From assembly GCA_021794645.1 (NCBI GenBank), contig JAJYQK010000029.1:1-34949 (forward strand): a stretch of 34,949 nt of DNA. The letters run 5' to 3'. The notes beneath the pieces were generated by a model. The model ran no database searches, was not told the origin of the DNA, and saw only the letters and a list, made by a program, of their open reading frames with translations. Position 1 is the first letter of the stretch, and every line of letters begins with the position of its first letter. The DNA comes from Actinomycetes bacterium. Its GTDB lineage: Bacteria; Actinomycetota; Acidimicrobiia; Acidimicrobiales; Bog-793. The position numbers and the translations under genes were made by a program. Below, piece after piece: positions 6,357 through 14,571 of this stretch.

Positions 6357-7300
6357 GCGAGCTGCTGCTGCCCCGATTGGCGGATCCGCCGGCGGAGGTG
6401 GACCGGGTCCTCTACGGCTACGCCCTCCTGGTGGGGGCCGGGCTCAACCGCTTCCATCTCGGCGCAGCCATGCCTCTTGTCGAGCGGGCCCTGGCGGTCG
6501 CCCGGGAGACGGGAGACGAGCGACTTCTCGTGATAGCGCTGGCGGGCAGCGCCGACTGCTCGTTCATCTTGCGGGCCTCTTCGGACGGGCTTCCCCTCGC
6601 CGAGGAGGCCGTCGAGCGGGCCCGCCGGCTGCAGGACCCGGTGCTGCTCGCCGCCAGCTTGGGAACCCTCATGACGCTCAGGGCCGAGACGGATCCCCAG
6701 GCCGTCCCGGCGCTGCTCGAAGAGGCCCTGGCGGCAGCCGCCCTCGCCGGCAACAAGAGAGCCGAGCTCTCGCTGCTCAACAATGCCGCCGTCGTCGCTC
6801 TTCGAACCGGGGAGATCGAGGTGGCCGAGCGGCAGCTCGAGCGGGCCTACGAGCGGCGCGAGGAGCTGGGAGGCCTCCTCCATCACGTGCTCGTCAACCT
6901 CGGTTGGGCCCGCTGGGAGCGCAAGCTCGACGGGGAGGCGCGGACGTCGTTCGAGGAGGCGCTCCATCAGAGCCGCCGCAACGGCGACAGCGCCGGGCTC
7001 GCCTACAGCACGCTCGGGCTCGCCTGCCTTGAGGCGGCCGCTGGGCGCTGCGGGCGGGCCGCGGTGCTCCTCGGTTCGGCCGACGGGCAGTTCGAGCGGA
7101 TCGGAGAGATCCTGATCGCACCCGAGGACCGTTACCACGACGAGGCGGTGGCCTCCGCCCGCTCGGCGCTCGGGCCCGAGGAGTACGAGCGCCGGGCCCT
7201 CCGGGGGCGCGCCATGGGGGTGCAGGAGTCCTTCGAGTTCTCCTTGGCGCCCCCCTCGCCCGAGGAGACCAGCCCGGCCCCAGCCACCCCTGTCGCCTAG
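6119..7300 (+). CDS. C-terminal helical-repeat part of the same cyclase-ATPase, other reading frame
   Basis: The frame starting at 6119 continues the protein as RHAEHYLSLATTAEHFLTG, which is the normal sequel of the QYAAERLLEEGE segment read in the upstream frame. It then runs through about 370 residues of alpha-helical, TPR-like repeats (PLVERALAVARETGDERLL, LLEEALAAAALAGNKRAEL, AERQLERAYERREELGG) to a LLGSADGQFERIG...EEYERRALRGRAM tail typical of this regulator family. The shift between the two frames equals loss of one base or gain of two at about 6119-6125. The first in-frame ATG is 6203, but starting there would split a domain, so this is best read as the second half of a broken (or misassembled) gene rather than an independent one. 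Confidence 0.75.
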   Translation, partial: RRSVAGRHAEHYLSLATTAEHFLTGPEQVHWMRRLSADDENLRRAVEHLASDRAGTEQLFRFAKALGAYWLADVPFAELSELLLPRLADPPAEVDRVLYGYALLVGAGLNRFHLGAAMPLVERALAVARETGDERLLVIALAGSADCSFILRASSDGLPLAEEAVERARRLQDPVLLAASLGTLMTLRAETDPQAVPALLEEALAAAALAGNKRAELSLLNNAAVVALRTGEIEVAERQLERAYERREELGGLLHHVLVNLGWARWERKLDGEARTSFEEALHQSRRNGDSAGLAYSTLGLACLEAAAGRCGRAAVLLGSADGQFERIGEILIAPEDRYHDEAVASARSALGPEEYERRALRGRAMGVQESFEFSLAPPSPEETSPAPATPVA

Positions 7301-7305
7301 GTCCT

Positions 7306-7323
7306 GCCGGGAGCCGACCCGGC
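7306..7323 (+). terminator. GC-rich hairpin after the cyclase-ATPase gene
   Basis: GCCGGG-AGCCGA-CCCGGC begins six bases after the stop at 7300. There is no T-run, so termination is only possible, as often in high-GC actinobacteria. The next gene is convergent. Confidence 0.25.
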
Positions 7324-7395
7324 TGCAGGCCGGCGGATCGATGGGCGAGGACCGACCGGTGGCCCGTGCGCTGGGCCGGAGCAGCCGGGTGCGGC

Positions 7396-7665
7396 TCAGC
7401 CCTCCCGCTTGGGATCGGTCAGCCAGAGCAGGTACTTCTGCTCCGGGCTCCAGTCGGCGAAGAACGCCGGGACGTAGTGGAAGGAGTTGCCGAAGCGGAG
7501 GATCCGTTCGGCCATGGCGAGGGAGCCGAGAAGCTCGGGCACACCGATGGCAGCGAGCGCCTCGAGGGCGCGCTCCTTGTCCTCTTCTGTCACCGCGGAG
7601 CCGGTCGCTATCCACTCGGCCAGGGCGTCAGCCATGGCATCTAACTCGAGGCGGTCGCTGGCCAC
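7396..7665 (-). CDS. Small hypothetical protein, 89 residues
   Basis: Not recognised. It is a soluble, acidic protein: an N-terminal helical part (MADALAEWIATGSAVTEEDKERALEALAAIG) and an aromatic-rich C-terminal part (ILRFGNSFHYVPAFFADWSPEQKYLLWLTDPKREG). The start is either GTG 7665 or ATG 7635; a weak GGCGGAG before GTG favours the longer form. It stands alone between the convergent cyclase-ATPase and the amidohydrolase. The coding-like codon use and well-ordered amino-acid composition support a real gene, with moderate certainty. Confidence 0.6.
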   Translation of the reverse strand: MASDRLELDAMADALAEWIATGSAVTEEDKERALEALAAIGVPELLGSLAMAERILRFGNSFHYVPAFFADWSPEQKYLLWLTDPKREG

Positions 7666-7739
7666 TCCGCCGTGACTAGCCCGCCGCGGCCTCCACTCGC
7701 AAACTCGCCTGTCGCCTCCTTCCCAGGCTGCCGACGGGC

Positions 7740-8948
7740 TCAGACGAGGCGCCTACCGTCCTTCCAGACCGCCGAGACCCGTTCGGCCAGCTTGGTGAGG
7801 TCGGCCAGCTCGCCGTCGAGCAAGGTGAGGTCGGCCAGCTTGCCCGGCTCGATCGACCCCAGCTGGTCCTCGACACCGCAGAGGGCGGCCGCGCTCGCCG
7901 TCGTGGCGAACCAGGCGTCCCCGGGCGACATGGAGCTGGACTCGGCCATGAGACCCAGCTCCTCGAGGTTGTGGCCATGGGGCCCGACGCCGCTGTCGGT
8001 GCCCATCGCCACCTTCACCCCGGCCTCGACTGCCCGGCGGAAGGAGTCCGAGTGCACCTCCATCACCTGGTGGGCCTTGGCGAGGATGGTCTCTCCGATC
8101 CGGGCGCCGGCGTCGGCGGCGGCGACCACAGCGCGGGGCGCCGAGAGGGTCGGCACAAGCCAGGTGCCCTCCTCGAGCATCATCGAGATGGCCTCGTCGT
8201 CCAGGTAGATGCCGTGCTCGATGGAGCGGATGCCGCTTCTTATGGCTGCCTTGATGCCCTCTGTGGCCTGGGCGTGCGCCATGACGAAAAGACCGGCGGC
8301 CTCAGCCTCGCCGACGAGGACGTCGAGCTCGTCGTGGCGGAAGTGGCCGTGGCGGGGGTCGTCTCGAGGAGAGAGCACCCCACCCGAGGTGGCCACCTTT
8401 ATGACGTCGGCCCCCTCTCTTATGAGCTCGCGGACGCGACGGCGCATCTCCTCGGGACCGTCGACCAGCCCGCGCGGGTTGCCCGGGTAGGGGTCGTAGG
8501 AGGCGAAGCAGGCGCCGGAGGGGAGGTGGCCGTCACCGTGGCCGCCGGTCTGGGAGAGCATGATGATCGAGATCTGCATGCGGGGACCGCGCACGAGCCC
8601 GCGCTCGACCGCCGTCTTCACGCCAAGGTCGGAGCCGCCCGCTTCTCTCACCGAGGTGATGCCGGTGCGAAGCGTCGCCTCCATGTTGGCGACCGCCTCG
8701 AAATACTTGATCGAGAAGGGTCGCAGCACTTGGTTGACGAGGTCGAGGTCGCCGCTCGAGGTGAAGTGGACATGGCAGTCGAACAGCCCCGGCAGCAGCG
8801 TCTTTCCCGTCGTGTCGACCATCTCGTCGCCGTCCAGCCCCGTCCCGATCTCGAGGATCTTGTTGCCCTCGATGACGACATCGGCCTTCGCGGCCTGGCG
8901 CGATGCGGCGTCGAAGACGTCGCCGCCGTGGAACAAAGTGCGTGTCAC
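7740..8948 (-). CDS. Metal-dependent amidohydrolase (imidazolonepropionase/prolidase-like)
   Basis: 402 residues from GTG 8948, preceded by GAGGAGG. It is a full amidohydrolase-superfamily enzyme: an N-terminal beta sandwich, then HVHF for the first two metal His, DVIKVATSGG with the probable carboxylated Lys, AHAQAT and IEHGIYL for later His ligands, GTDSG for the catalytic Asp, and the usual GSIEPGKLADLTLLDG closing segment. The set GGHGDGH plus VIKVATSGG is characteristic of the Xaa-Pro dipeptidase/carboxypeptidase group within cytosolic amidohydrolases, so an N-acyl amino acid or dipeptide is the likely substrate (inference). It follows the M20 peptidase on the same strand after 115 bases, suggesting linked peptide catabolism. 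Confidence 0.9.
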   Translation of the reverse strand: MTRTLFHGGDVFDAASRQAAKADVVIEGNKILEIGTGLDGDEMVDTTGKTLLPGLFDCHVHFTSSGDLDLVNQVLRPFSIKYFEAVANMEATLRTGITSVREAGGSDLGVKTAVERGLVRGPRMQISIIMLSQTGGHGDGHLPSGACFASYDPYPGNPRGLVDGPEEMRRRVRELIREGADVIKVATSGGVLSPRDDPRHGHFRHDELDVLVGEAEAAGLFVMAHAQATEGIKAAIRSGIRSIEHGIYLDDEAISMMLEEGTWLVPTLSAPRAVVAAADAGARIGETILAKAHQVMEVHSDSFRRAVEAGVKVAMGTDSGVGPHGHNLEELGLMAESSSMSPGDAWFATTASAAALCGVEDQLGSIEPGKLADLTLLDGELADLTKLAERVSAVWKDGRRLV

Positions 8949-9063
8949 GATCCCCTCCTCGCTCGCCGAGCCGCTCCGGCCGGCCGAACCCTGGCGAGCA
9001 TAAGCGCCCTTGCGCCCCGATCACTGGGCGAGCCATTGCAGAGTCGGCCGGGAGCCGGAAGGT

Positions 9064-10500
9064 CTAGGGGATCTGCGAGAGAACGTGGGCCACGCAGGCC
9101 GTGAGGGCCTTGGCAGTCGGGATGTGGAGCATCTCGTTCGGCCCGTGGGCGTTCGACTGGGGCCCGAGGACACCGGTGACGAGGAACTGGGCGCTCGGGT
9201 AGGAGCCGAGGAGAGCGCTCAGGAAGGGGATGGTGCCGCCCTCACCCATCGCCCCGCTCGGAGCACCGAAGTAGGCCTCCGAGGCGGCCTTGACCGCCGC
9301 CGCCAGCCAGGGGGCCGTCTCCGGCGCGTCGAAGCCGTCCGCCGGCACGATGTCGTCCACCCGCACCTCGGCCCCCTCGGGTGGGTCGGTCGTGAGGGCC
9401 TGCAGCAGCTCCTCGGCCGCCCTCTTCGAGTCGGACGAGGGGGGGATGCGCATGGCGATCTTGGCCTTGGTGTAGGGGCGAAGGACGTTGCCGGCCTCTT
9501 CGATCGGCGGCAGCCCCTCGATGCCCACGTAGGCGAGGGAAGCCTGCCAGCTGCGGGCGAGGAGGCGCTCGGCGGCGCCGACGCCGTTGCCGAGCCGGAG
9601 GCCCGGGACGGCCGGGAAGCGGTCGCCGTCGTCGACGACGCTCGCCAGCTCGGCGGCCTCGGCGACCCGGCCGGCGGGCACCTCGACCCGGCAGGAAGGA
9701 AGGAGCACCTCTCCTGTCTTCTCGTCCTCTATGCGGGAGAAGAGCTGTCGCAAGAGGCGGAACGAGTCCGGCACGAGACCACCACCCGCCCCGCTGTGGA
9801 TGCCCTCTTCGAGCACCTTCACCGTGATGGTGGCGCCGAGGAGGCCCCGCAGCGAGGTGGTGGTCCAGAGGCGGTCGTAGCTGGCCGCACCCGAGTCGAG
9901 GCAGACCACGAGGCTCGGTCCGGCCTCGCCGAGGCGCTCGCCGAGCGCCTCGAGGTAGGCCGGCAGGTGCGGGCTGCCGCTCTCCTCGCTCCCCTCGATG
10001 ATGGCGATGCAGCGGGGGTGGCCCGCCCCTGTCGCCTGGGCGAGCTCGATCGCCCCGAGGGCGGCAAAGATCGAGTAGCCGTCGTCGGCGGTCCCCCGGC
10101 CGTAGAGGCGGTCTCCCTCCCGCACCGGCTCGAAGGGTCCCAACCCCTCCCGCCAGGCACCGAGCGGCGGCTGCTTGTCGAAGTGGCCGTAGAGGAGGAC
10201 CGGCGCCTCGTCGTCGCCGTGGCGACCGTGGGCGGGCACCTCGGCGAGGATGACCGGCGTCAGGCCGGGCAGCTGCGAGAGGGCGACCTGCAACCCCTCG
10301 ATCGGGCGGCTGGCGGCCCACTGTGACAAGAGCTCGGCCGCCCGCTCGATGTGGCCGTGACCGGCCCAGGCCTCGTCGTACTCGGGCGAGAGGCAGGGCA
10401 GGCGGGTGTACTCGGCGAGGACGGGCAGGGCCTCTTTCTCCCAGTACTCGGCGCTCAGGGTCGCCAGCTCGGGGTTCGGTTCGAGAGAGGAGGTGTCCAT
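9064..10500 (-). CDS. M20-family metallopeptidase (dipeptidase)
   Basis: 478 residues, normal for the large M20 dipeptidases. Metal and catalytic motifs are complete: LYGHFDKQP (His and Asp, with the FDKQP variant of the common YDVQP), GRGTADDGYS (bridging Asp), EGSEESGSPHL (catalytic Glu pair), LDSGA and the C-terminal AHGPNE. The lid domain occupies the middle, with SGAGGGLVPDSF. The protein is cytosolic and should use two Zn ions to split dipeptides or related amides. It begins 22 bases after the methyltransferase stop and belongs to the minus-strand unit running from the acyl-CoA dehydrogenase. Confidence 0.92.
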   Translation of the reverse strand: MDTSSLEPNPELATLSAEYWEKEALPVLAEYTRLPCLSPEYDEAWAGHGHIERAAELLSQWAASRPIEGLQVALSQLPGLTPVILAEVPAHGRHGDDEAPVLLYGHFDKQPPLGAWREGLGPFEPVREGDRLYGRGTADDGYSIFAALGAIELAQATGAGHPRCIAIIEGSEESGSPHLPAYLEALGERLGEAGPSLVVCLDSGAASYDRLWTTTSLRGLLGATITVKVLEEGIHSGAGGGLVPDSFRLLRQLFSRIEDEKTGEVLLPSCRVEVPAGRVAEAAELASVVDDGDRFPAVPGLRLGNGVGAAERLLARSWQASLAYVGIEGLPPIEEAGNVLRPYTKAKIAMRIPPSSDSKRAAEELLQALTTDPPEGAEVRVDDIVPADGFDAPETAPWLAAAVKAASEAYFGAPSGAMGEGGTIPFLSALLGSYPSAQFLVTGVLGPQSNAHGPNEMLHIPTAKALTACVAHVLSQIP

Positions 10501-10521
10501 GGCCGCAGCAGTCTGCCCCCT

Positions 10522-11175
10522 TCAGCGTCCGAGCGCCACGACCGTCCAGCTGCCCGAGCCGCAGCAGGAGGTGGTCGCCTCGGCCACCTCGGCCACCGCC
10601 GCCAGGGCGGCGACCACATCCTCGGGGGGGAGGTAGATGGGCGTGCTCGCCCCGGAGGTCGAGACGAAGACGACCCGGCCCCCCGGGACGAGGACTCGGG
10701 CGCACTCGGCGGGGAAGAGGTAGGCGTTGACACAGACGACTGCCTCGACGCTCGCCTCTTTCAAGGGCAGCCGGGAGGCGTCGGCCCGCAGGAGGAGGAC
10801 GCCCGCCCGGCGGGGGGCGCGCGCCAGCATCTTCGAGGAGAGGTCGACAGAGAGCACAGCGTCGAAACGGCTGCGCAGCACCTCTGTCTGGATGCCGGTC
10901 CCCGAGCCCACCTCGAGAGCCCGGCCGCCCGCCGGCGCGCCGCCGCGCTCGAGGGCGTCCCGGGTCGGGGCGAGGCGCTCGACGCCGCCCCGGCTGTGCC
11001 ACTCGGCGGCCAGCCCGTCGAAGAGCTCGGTCACCTTGGCCATGCGCTCGGGGTGCCAGCCGCCCTCCTCGAAGGCGATCTGGCGGGTCACCTCCTGCAT
11101 GGGCAGGTAGGCCTCAGGGGGCCGGTCGACGGCCGCCGAGCCGGGGGAGAGCGGCTCCAGGTAGGTGAGGGCCAC
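10522..11175 (-). CDS. Class I SAM-dependent methyltransferase
   Basis: 217 residues from GTG 11175, one base after the acyl-CoA dehydrogenase stop, so translation is probably coupled. The Rossmann methyltransferase core is clear: motif I ALEVGSGTGIQTEVL, an acidic ribose-binding DAVLSVDLSSKML, ADASRLPLKEASVEAVVCVN for motif IV, and ARVLVPGGRVVFVS for the post-motif. The N-terminal 75 residues include an EVTRQIAFEEGGWHPERM helix that may select the substrate. Substrate is unknown; small-molecule methylation in the Methyltransf_11 style is likely. A later start at the Met of MQEVTRQ cannot be excluded. Confidence 0.85.
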   Translation of the reverse strand: MALTYLEPLSPGSAAVDRPPEAYLPMQEVTRQIAFEEGGWHPERMAKVTELFDGLAAEWHSRGGVERLAPTRDALERGGAPAGGRALEVGSGTGIQTEVLRSRFDAVLSVDLSSKMLARAPRRAGVLLLRADASRLPLKEASVEAVVCVNAYLFPAECARVLVPGGRVVFVSTSGASTPIYLPPEDVVAALAAVAEVAEATTSCCGSGSWTVVALGR

Positions 11176-11176
11176 C

Positions 11177-12331
11177 TCAGTACGACTTCGGCAGCCCGAG
11201 GGAGTGCTGGGCGACGAAGTTGAGGATCATCTCCCGGCTGACGGGAGCCGTCCGCAGCAGCCGGGCGGTGCCCCAGAGATCGGCCAGCCCGTACTCGCTG
11301 GCGAGGCCGTTGCCGCCATGGGTCTGCATCGCCTGGTCGAGCGCCTCGAGAGCAGCCTCGGCCGCGGCGTACTTGGCCATGTTGGCCGCCTCGGCGGCGT
11401 CCTCGTCGTTGTCGTAGCACCAGGCGGCCTTCTCGAGCATGAGCCGTGCCATCTCGAGGTTGACCTTGGCGGCTGCCAGGGGGTGTGAGAGGCCCTGGTG
11501 GGTTCCGATGGGCCTGCCCCACACGGAGCGCTCCCGGGCGTAGGAGGCCGCCTTGTCGAGGGCGTAGCGCCCGATCCCGCAGCCGATCGCCGCGCCCATC
11601 AGCCGCTCGGGGTTGAGGCCGGCGAAGACCTGGCGGAGTCCCTCGCCCTCGGTGCCGAGCAACCGGTCGGCCGGTACCCGGAGGCCGTCGAAGTGGAGCG
11701 TGAACTGCTTCTCGGGGGCGGCGATCTCGACCGGGATGTGGGTCGCCTCGAGGCCGGCGGCGTCGGTGTCGACGATGAAGAGGCTGAGCCGGCCCCGCCC
11801 GGTCGCCTCGTCTCTGCCGGTGCGGGCCACGACGAGCACCTGCTCAGCCTCGTCGACCCCGGAGATGTAGTACTTCGTCCCCTCGAGGCGCCACTCCTCG
11901 CCGTCACGCTCTGCCCGCGTGGAGAGCTGGTGGGAGTTCGAGCCGGCGTCGGGCTCGGTGATGGCAAAGGCCATCTTGCCGCTGCCGTCGGCGAGGGGGG
12001 GAAGGAAGCGCCCCTTTTGCTCCTCGGTGCCGAACTTGGCGATGAGCGTGGCGCAGATGGCGGGCGAGACGAGGATGAGAAGGAGGGGGCAGCCGGCGGC
12101 CGCCACCTCCTCGCAGACGATCGTCAGCTCGGAGATCCCCATGCCCCCGCCGCCGTAGGCCTCGGGCAGGTGGACGCCGAGGAAGCCGGCCTCGCCGAGG
12201 GCATGCCAGAGCTCTGTCTGCTTGCCGCCTTGTCTCGCCCGCTCCTGGAAGTAGGCGTGACCGAAGCTGCCGGCGATCTTGCGGACCGCCTGGCGGAGCA
12301 TCTCTTGTTCAGGGCTCGGGCGAAAGTCCAT
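11177..12331 (-). CDS. Acyl-CoA dehydrogenase
   Basis: 384 residues from ATG 12331 (MDFRPSPEQEMLRQAVRK), a typical family start; the frame is open for another 770 bases upstream but only through antisense of the glmU-like gene. The order is the standard one: N-terminal helices with GVHLPEAYGGGGMG, the FAD/beta domain FAITEPDAGSNS and WRLEGTKYYISG, and the C-terminal helices SYARERSVWGRPIGTHQG and QTHGGNGLASEYGLADLWG. Where classic members have the YEGTSEIQ motif with catalytic Glu, this one reads RTAPVSREMILNFV, a variant known in actinobacterial FadE relatives; the base must lie elsewhere or the reaction differs. It is first gene of the unit with the methyltransferase and M20 peptidase. Confidence 0.93.
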   Translation of the reverse strand: MDFRPSPEQEMLRQAVRKIAGSFGHAYFQERARQGGKQTELWHALGEAGFLGVHLPEAYGGGGMGISELTIVCEEVAAAGCPLLLILVSPAICATLIAKFGTEEQKGRFLPPLADGSGKMAFAITEPDAGSNSHQLSTRAERDGEEWRLEGTKYYISGVDEAEQVLVVARTGRDEATGRGRLSLFIVDTDAAGLEATHIPVEIAAPEKQFTLHFDGLRVPADRLLGTEGEGLRQVFAGLNPERLMGAAIGCGIGRYALDKAASYARERSVWGRPIGTHQGLSHPLAAAKVNLEMARLMLEKAAWCYDNDEDAAEAANMAKYAAAEAALEALDQAMQTHGGNGLASEYGLADLWGTARLLRTAPVSREMILNFVAQHSLGLPKSY

Positions 12332-12430
12332 CGAGGCGAGAATAGGCCGCCGCGAGGGCCACCCCCTTGAAAGGCAGCCGCCCACTAGGGTCGGGGGGGA
12401 AGACCCGAGCAGACGAAGGGGTGGCTCCCG

Positions 12431-13537
12431 ATGGAGATGAGCAGAGGCCTGCGCCCGCTCTCTGCGGTCGTCCTGGCGGCAGGCGAGGGGACCCGGATGC
12501 GCTCGAGCGTCCCCAAGCCCCTCCACCGGCTCTGTGGCCGGCCGATGGTCCTCCAGGTGCTCGACGCCCTGGCCGAGCTGAGCCTCGAGCGGGTCGTCGT
12601 CGTCGTCGGCCACGGGGCCAACGAGGTCACAAAGGTGGTGCAGGCCGAGGCGCCCGCCGGGCTCGTCCTCGAGTTCGTCGAGCAGCCCGAGCAGCGGGGG
12701 ACAGGTGACGCCCTCGCCGTCGCCCTCACGGCCTTCCCGGACTCCTATGCGGACCTCGAGGAGGCCGACCTCGTCGTCCTGCCCTGCGACACCCCGCTCG
12801 TCCGGCCGGCCACGATCGCGGCGCTCGTCCGCCATCACCGCGAGAAGCGGGCCGCCGCCACCGTCCTCACGGCGGTCGTCGAGGAGCCCGACGGCTACCT
12901 GCGGGTGCTGCGGGACAAAGACGGCCGGGTTGCCCAGTTGGCCGACGACGAGGAGTGCGAGCCCGACGAGCTCGAAGTGACCGAGGTGGCGACCCAGATC
13001 TACTGCTTCGGCCACAACGTCCTCGCGCCGGTGCTGCGACGGCTCGAGCCGGACCGGGAGACTGGTGAGCTCCGCCTCACCGCCGCTTTGGAGGTGCTGC
13101 ACGACGCCGGCTACCCCGTCACCTCCATCCCCGCCAACGACCCGATAGAGGCGGCCGGCGTGAACGACCGGGCCCAGCTGGCCGCCGCCGGCGCGGAGCT
13201 GCAGGCCCGCGTGAACGCCCTCTGGATGCGTCGGGGCGTGACCATGGTCGACCCGGAGGCGGCCTACGTCGACGTCACGGTCAGCCTCGCCACCGACGTG
13301 GTGCTGCTGCCCGGCGTCGTCCTCGAGGGCTCCACCACCGTCGGGGAGGGGGCGGTGATCGGCCCCTCCAGCCGTCTCGTCGACTGCGAGGTGGGGCGGG
13401 GCGCCCGGGTCGAGTACTCGAGCGCCGAGAGGGCCGTCATCGGCGAGGGGGCGCTGCTCGGGCCCTTCAGCGTCCTCGAGCCGGGCGCCAGGCTGGCGCG
13501 CGGCGAGCGGGCCGGGCCATTCTTCGGGAGGCCCTAG
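12431..13537 (+). CDS. glmU: GlmU-like UDP-GlcNAc pyrophosphorylase with shortened C-terminal beta helix
   Basis: 368 residues. The nucleotidyltransferase half is convincing: LSAVVLAAGEGTRMRS-VPKPLH, QRGTGDALAVAL, VVLPCDTPLV, the EVATQIYCF strand and NDPIEAAGVNDRAQL. It should form UDP-GlcNAc for peptidoglycan. After about residue 275 a left-handed beta helix begins (VVLLPGVVLEGSTTVGEGAVIG) but stops at residue 368. Bifunctional GlmU proteins are about 450-490 long and carry the acetyltransferase His and acetyl-CoA residues beyond this point, all absent here. No continuation is readable downstream, where the prs ribosome site follows. ATG 12431 or 12437 may start. Synteny with prs, rplY, pth and mfd supports the identity. 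Confidence 0.85.
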   Translation: MEMSRGLRPLSAVVLAAGEGTRMRSSVPKPLHRLCGRPMVLQVLDALAELSLERVVVVVGHGANEVTKVVQAEAPAGLVLEFVEQPEQRGTGDALAVALTAFPDSYADLEEADLVVLPCDTPLVRPATIAALVRHHREKRAAATVLTAVVEEPDGYLRVLRDKDGRVAQLADDEECEPDELEVTEVATQIYCFGHNVLAPVLRRLEPDRETGELRLTAALEVLHDAGYPVTSIPANDPIEAAGVNDRAQLAAAGAELQARVNALWMRRGVTMVDPEAAYVDVTVSLATDVVLLPGVVLEGSTTVGEGAVIGPSSRLVDCEVGRGARVEYSSAERAVIGEGALLGPFSVLEPGARLARGERAGPFFGRP

Positions 13538-13569
13538 TGGGGAGCACCAGGCGAACGGAGGACCTACGG

Positions 13570-14541
13570 ATGCAGATGACCCCGACGCGCCGCTTGGAGC
13601 TCGTGACGGGGCGGGCCCACCCGGCCCTCGCCCAGGAGATCGCCCAGTACCTCGGCGTGCCCCTCGGGGAGACCAACCTGCAGGAGTTCGCCGACTCCGA
13701 GTTCCACTGCCGCTACGGCAGCTCGATCCGCGGCGTCGACCTCTTCATCGTGCAGACCCACGCCGCCCCGGTGAACGACTCGATCATGGAGATGCTCGTC
13801 ATGATCGACGCCGCCAAGCGGGCCTCGGCCAAGCGGATCACGGCCGTCTGCCCCTACTACGGCTACTCCCGCCAGGACAGGAAGTCGACCGGCCGCGAGC
13901 CGATAACCGCCAAGCTCGTGGCCGACCTCCTCTCGACCGCCGGCGCCGACCGCATCGTCTCTGTCGACCTGCACTCCGGCCAGATCCAGGGGTTCTTCAA
14001 CGGCCCCTTCGATCACCTGGTGGCGGCTCCGGTCCTCGTCGAGTACCTGCGCCGCTACGGCGACGGCGACATGGTCGTCATCTCGCCCGATGCCGGCCGG
14101 GTGAAGGTCTCCGAGCGCTTCTCCCAGCAGATCGGCGCCGACCTCGCCATCGTCCACAAGCGCCGGCCCGGCGGCTCGGTCGACGAGGTGGAGGCGCTCG
14201 AGGTGGTCGGCAACGTGAAGGGCCGCCGCTGCATCATCATCGACGACCAGATCGGCACCGCCGGCACTATGTGCGCCGCGGCCGAGCGGCTGGTGGAGGA
14301 GGGCGCCACCGACATCTGGGCGATGGCCACCCACGCCATCCTCGCCGGGCCCGCCCTCGACCGGCTGAAGGCGGCGCCGATCTCCAAGGTGGTCGTCACC
14401 AACACCCTGCCGGTCCCAGAGGAGCGCCGCATCGACAAGCTCGAGGTCGTCTCGGTCGCCAAGCTGATCGCCGACGCCATCGACGCCGTCTTCGAGGACA
14501 CCTCGGTCTCGGAGATCTTCGGTGGGCAGAACCTCCTCTAG
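13570..14541 (+). CDS. prs: Ribose-phosphate pyrophosphokinase
   Basis: 323 residues if started at ATG 13570, chosen because GGAGG lies eight bases before it and because the protein MQMTPTRRLELVTGRAHPALAQEI opens as in the family; a GTG at 13537 overlapping the glmU stop would add 11 residues. It makes PRPP from ribose-5-phosphate and ATP in the cytosol. Visible motifs are the ATP loop YSRQDRKSTGREPITAK, SVDLHSGQIQGFF, VISPDAGRVK, and the PRPP loop CIIIDDQIGTAGTMC. That loop normally reads DDMIDTGGT; the third acidic residue is Gly here. The gene is 33 bases after glmU, the arrangement usual in actinobacteria. Confidence 0.95.
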   Translation: MQMTPTRRLELVTGRAHPALAQEIAQYLGVPLGETNLQEFADSEFHCRYGSSIRGVDLFIVQTHAAPVNDSIMEMLVMIDAAKRASAKRITAVCPYYGYSRQDRKSTGREPITAKLVADLLSTAGADRIVSVDLHSGQIQGFFNGPFDHLVAAPVLVEYLRRYGDGDMVVISPDAGRVKVSERFSQQIGADLAIVHKRRPGGSVDEVEALEVVGNVKGRRCIIIDDQIGTAGTMCAAAERLVEEGATDIWAMATHAILAGPALDRLKAAPISKVVVTNTLPVPEERRIDKLEVVSVAKLIADAIDAVFEDTSVSEIFGGQNLL

Positions 14542-14571
14542 CGCCGGCCGCCCGGTCGGGGCCGCCCGGCG

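Noticed and set aside
12367-12391. TTGAAA and TAGGGT as a -35/-10 promoter for the glmU-like gene
   Set aside because: The spacing is only 13 bases, too short for a standard sigma-70-type promoter; TAGGGT alone is weak evidence.
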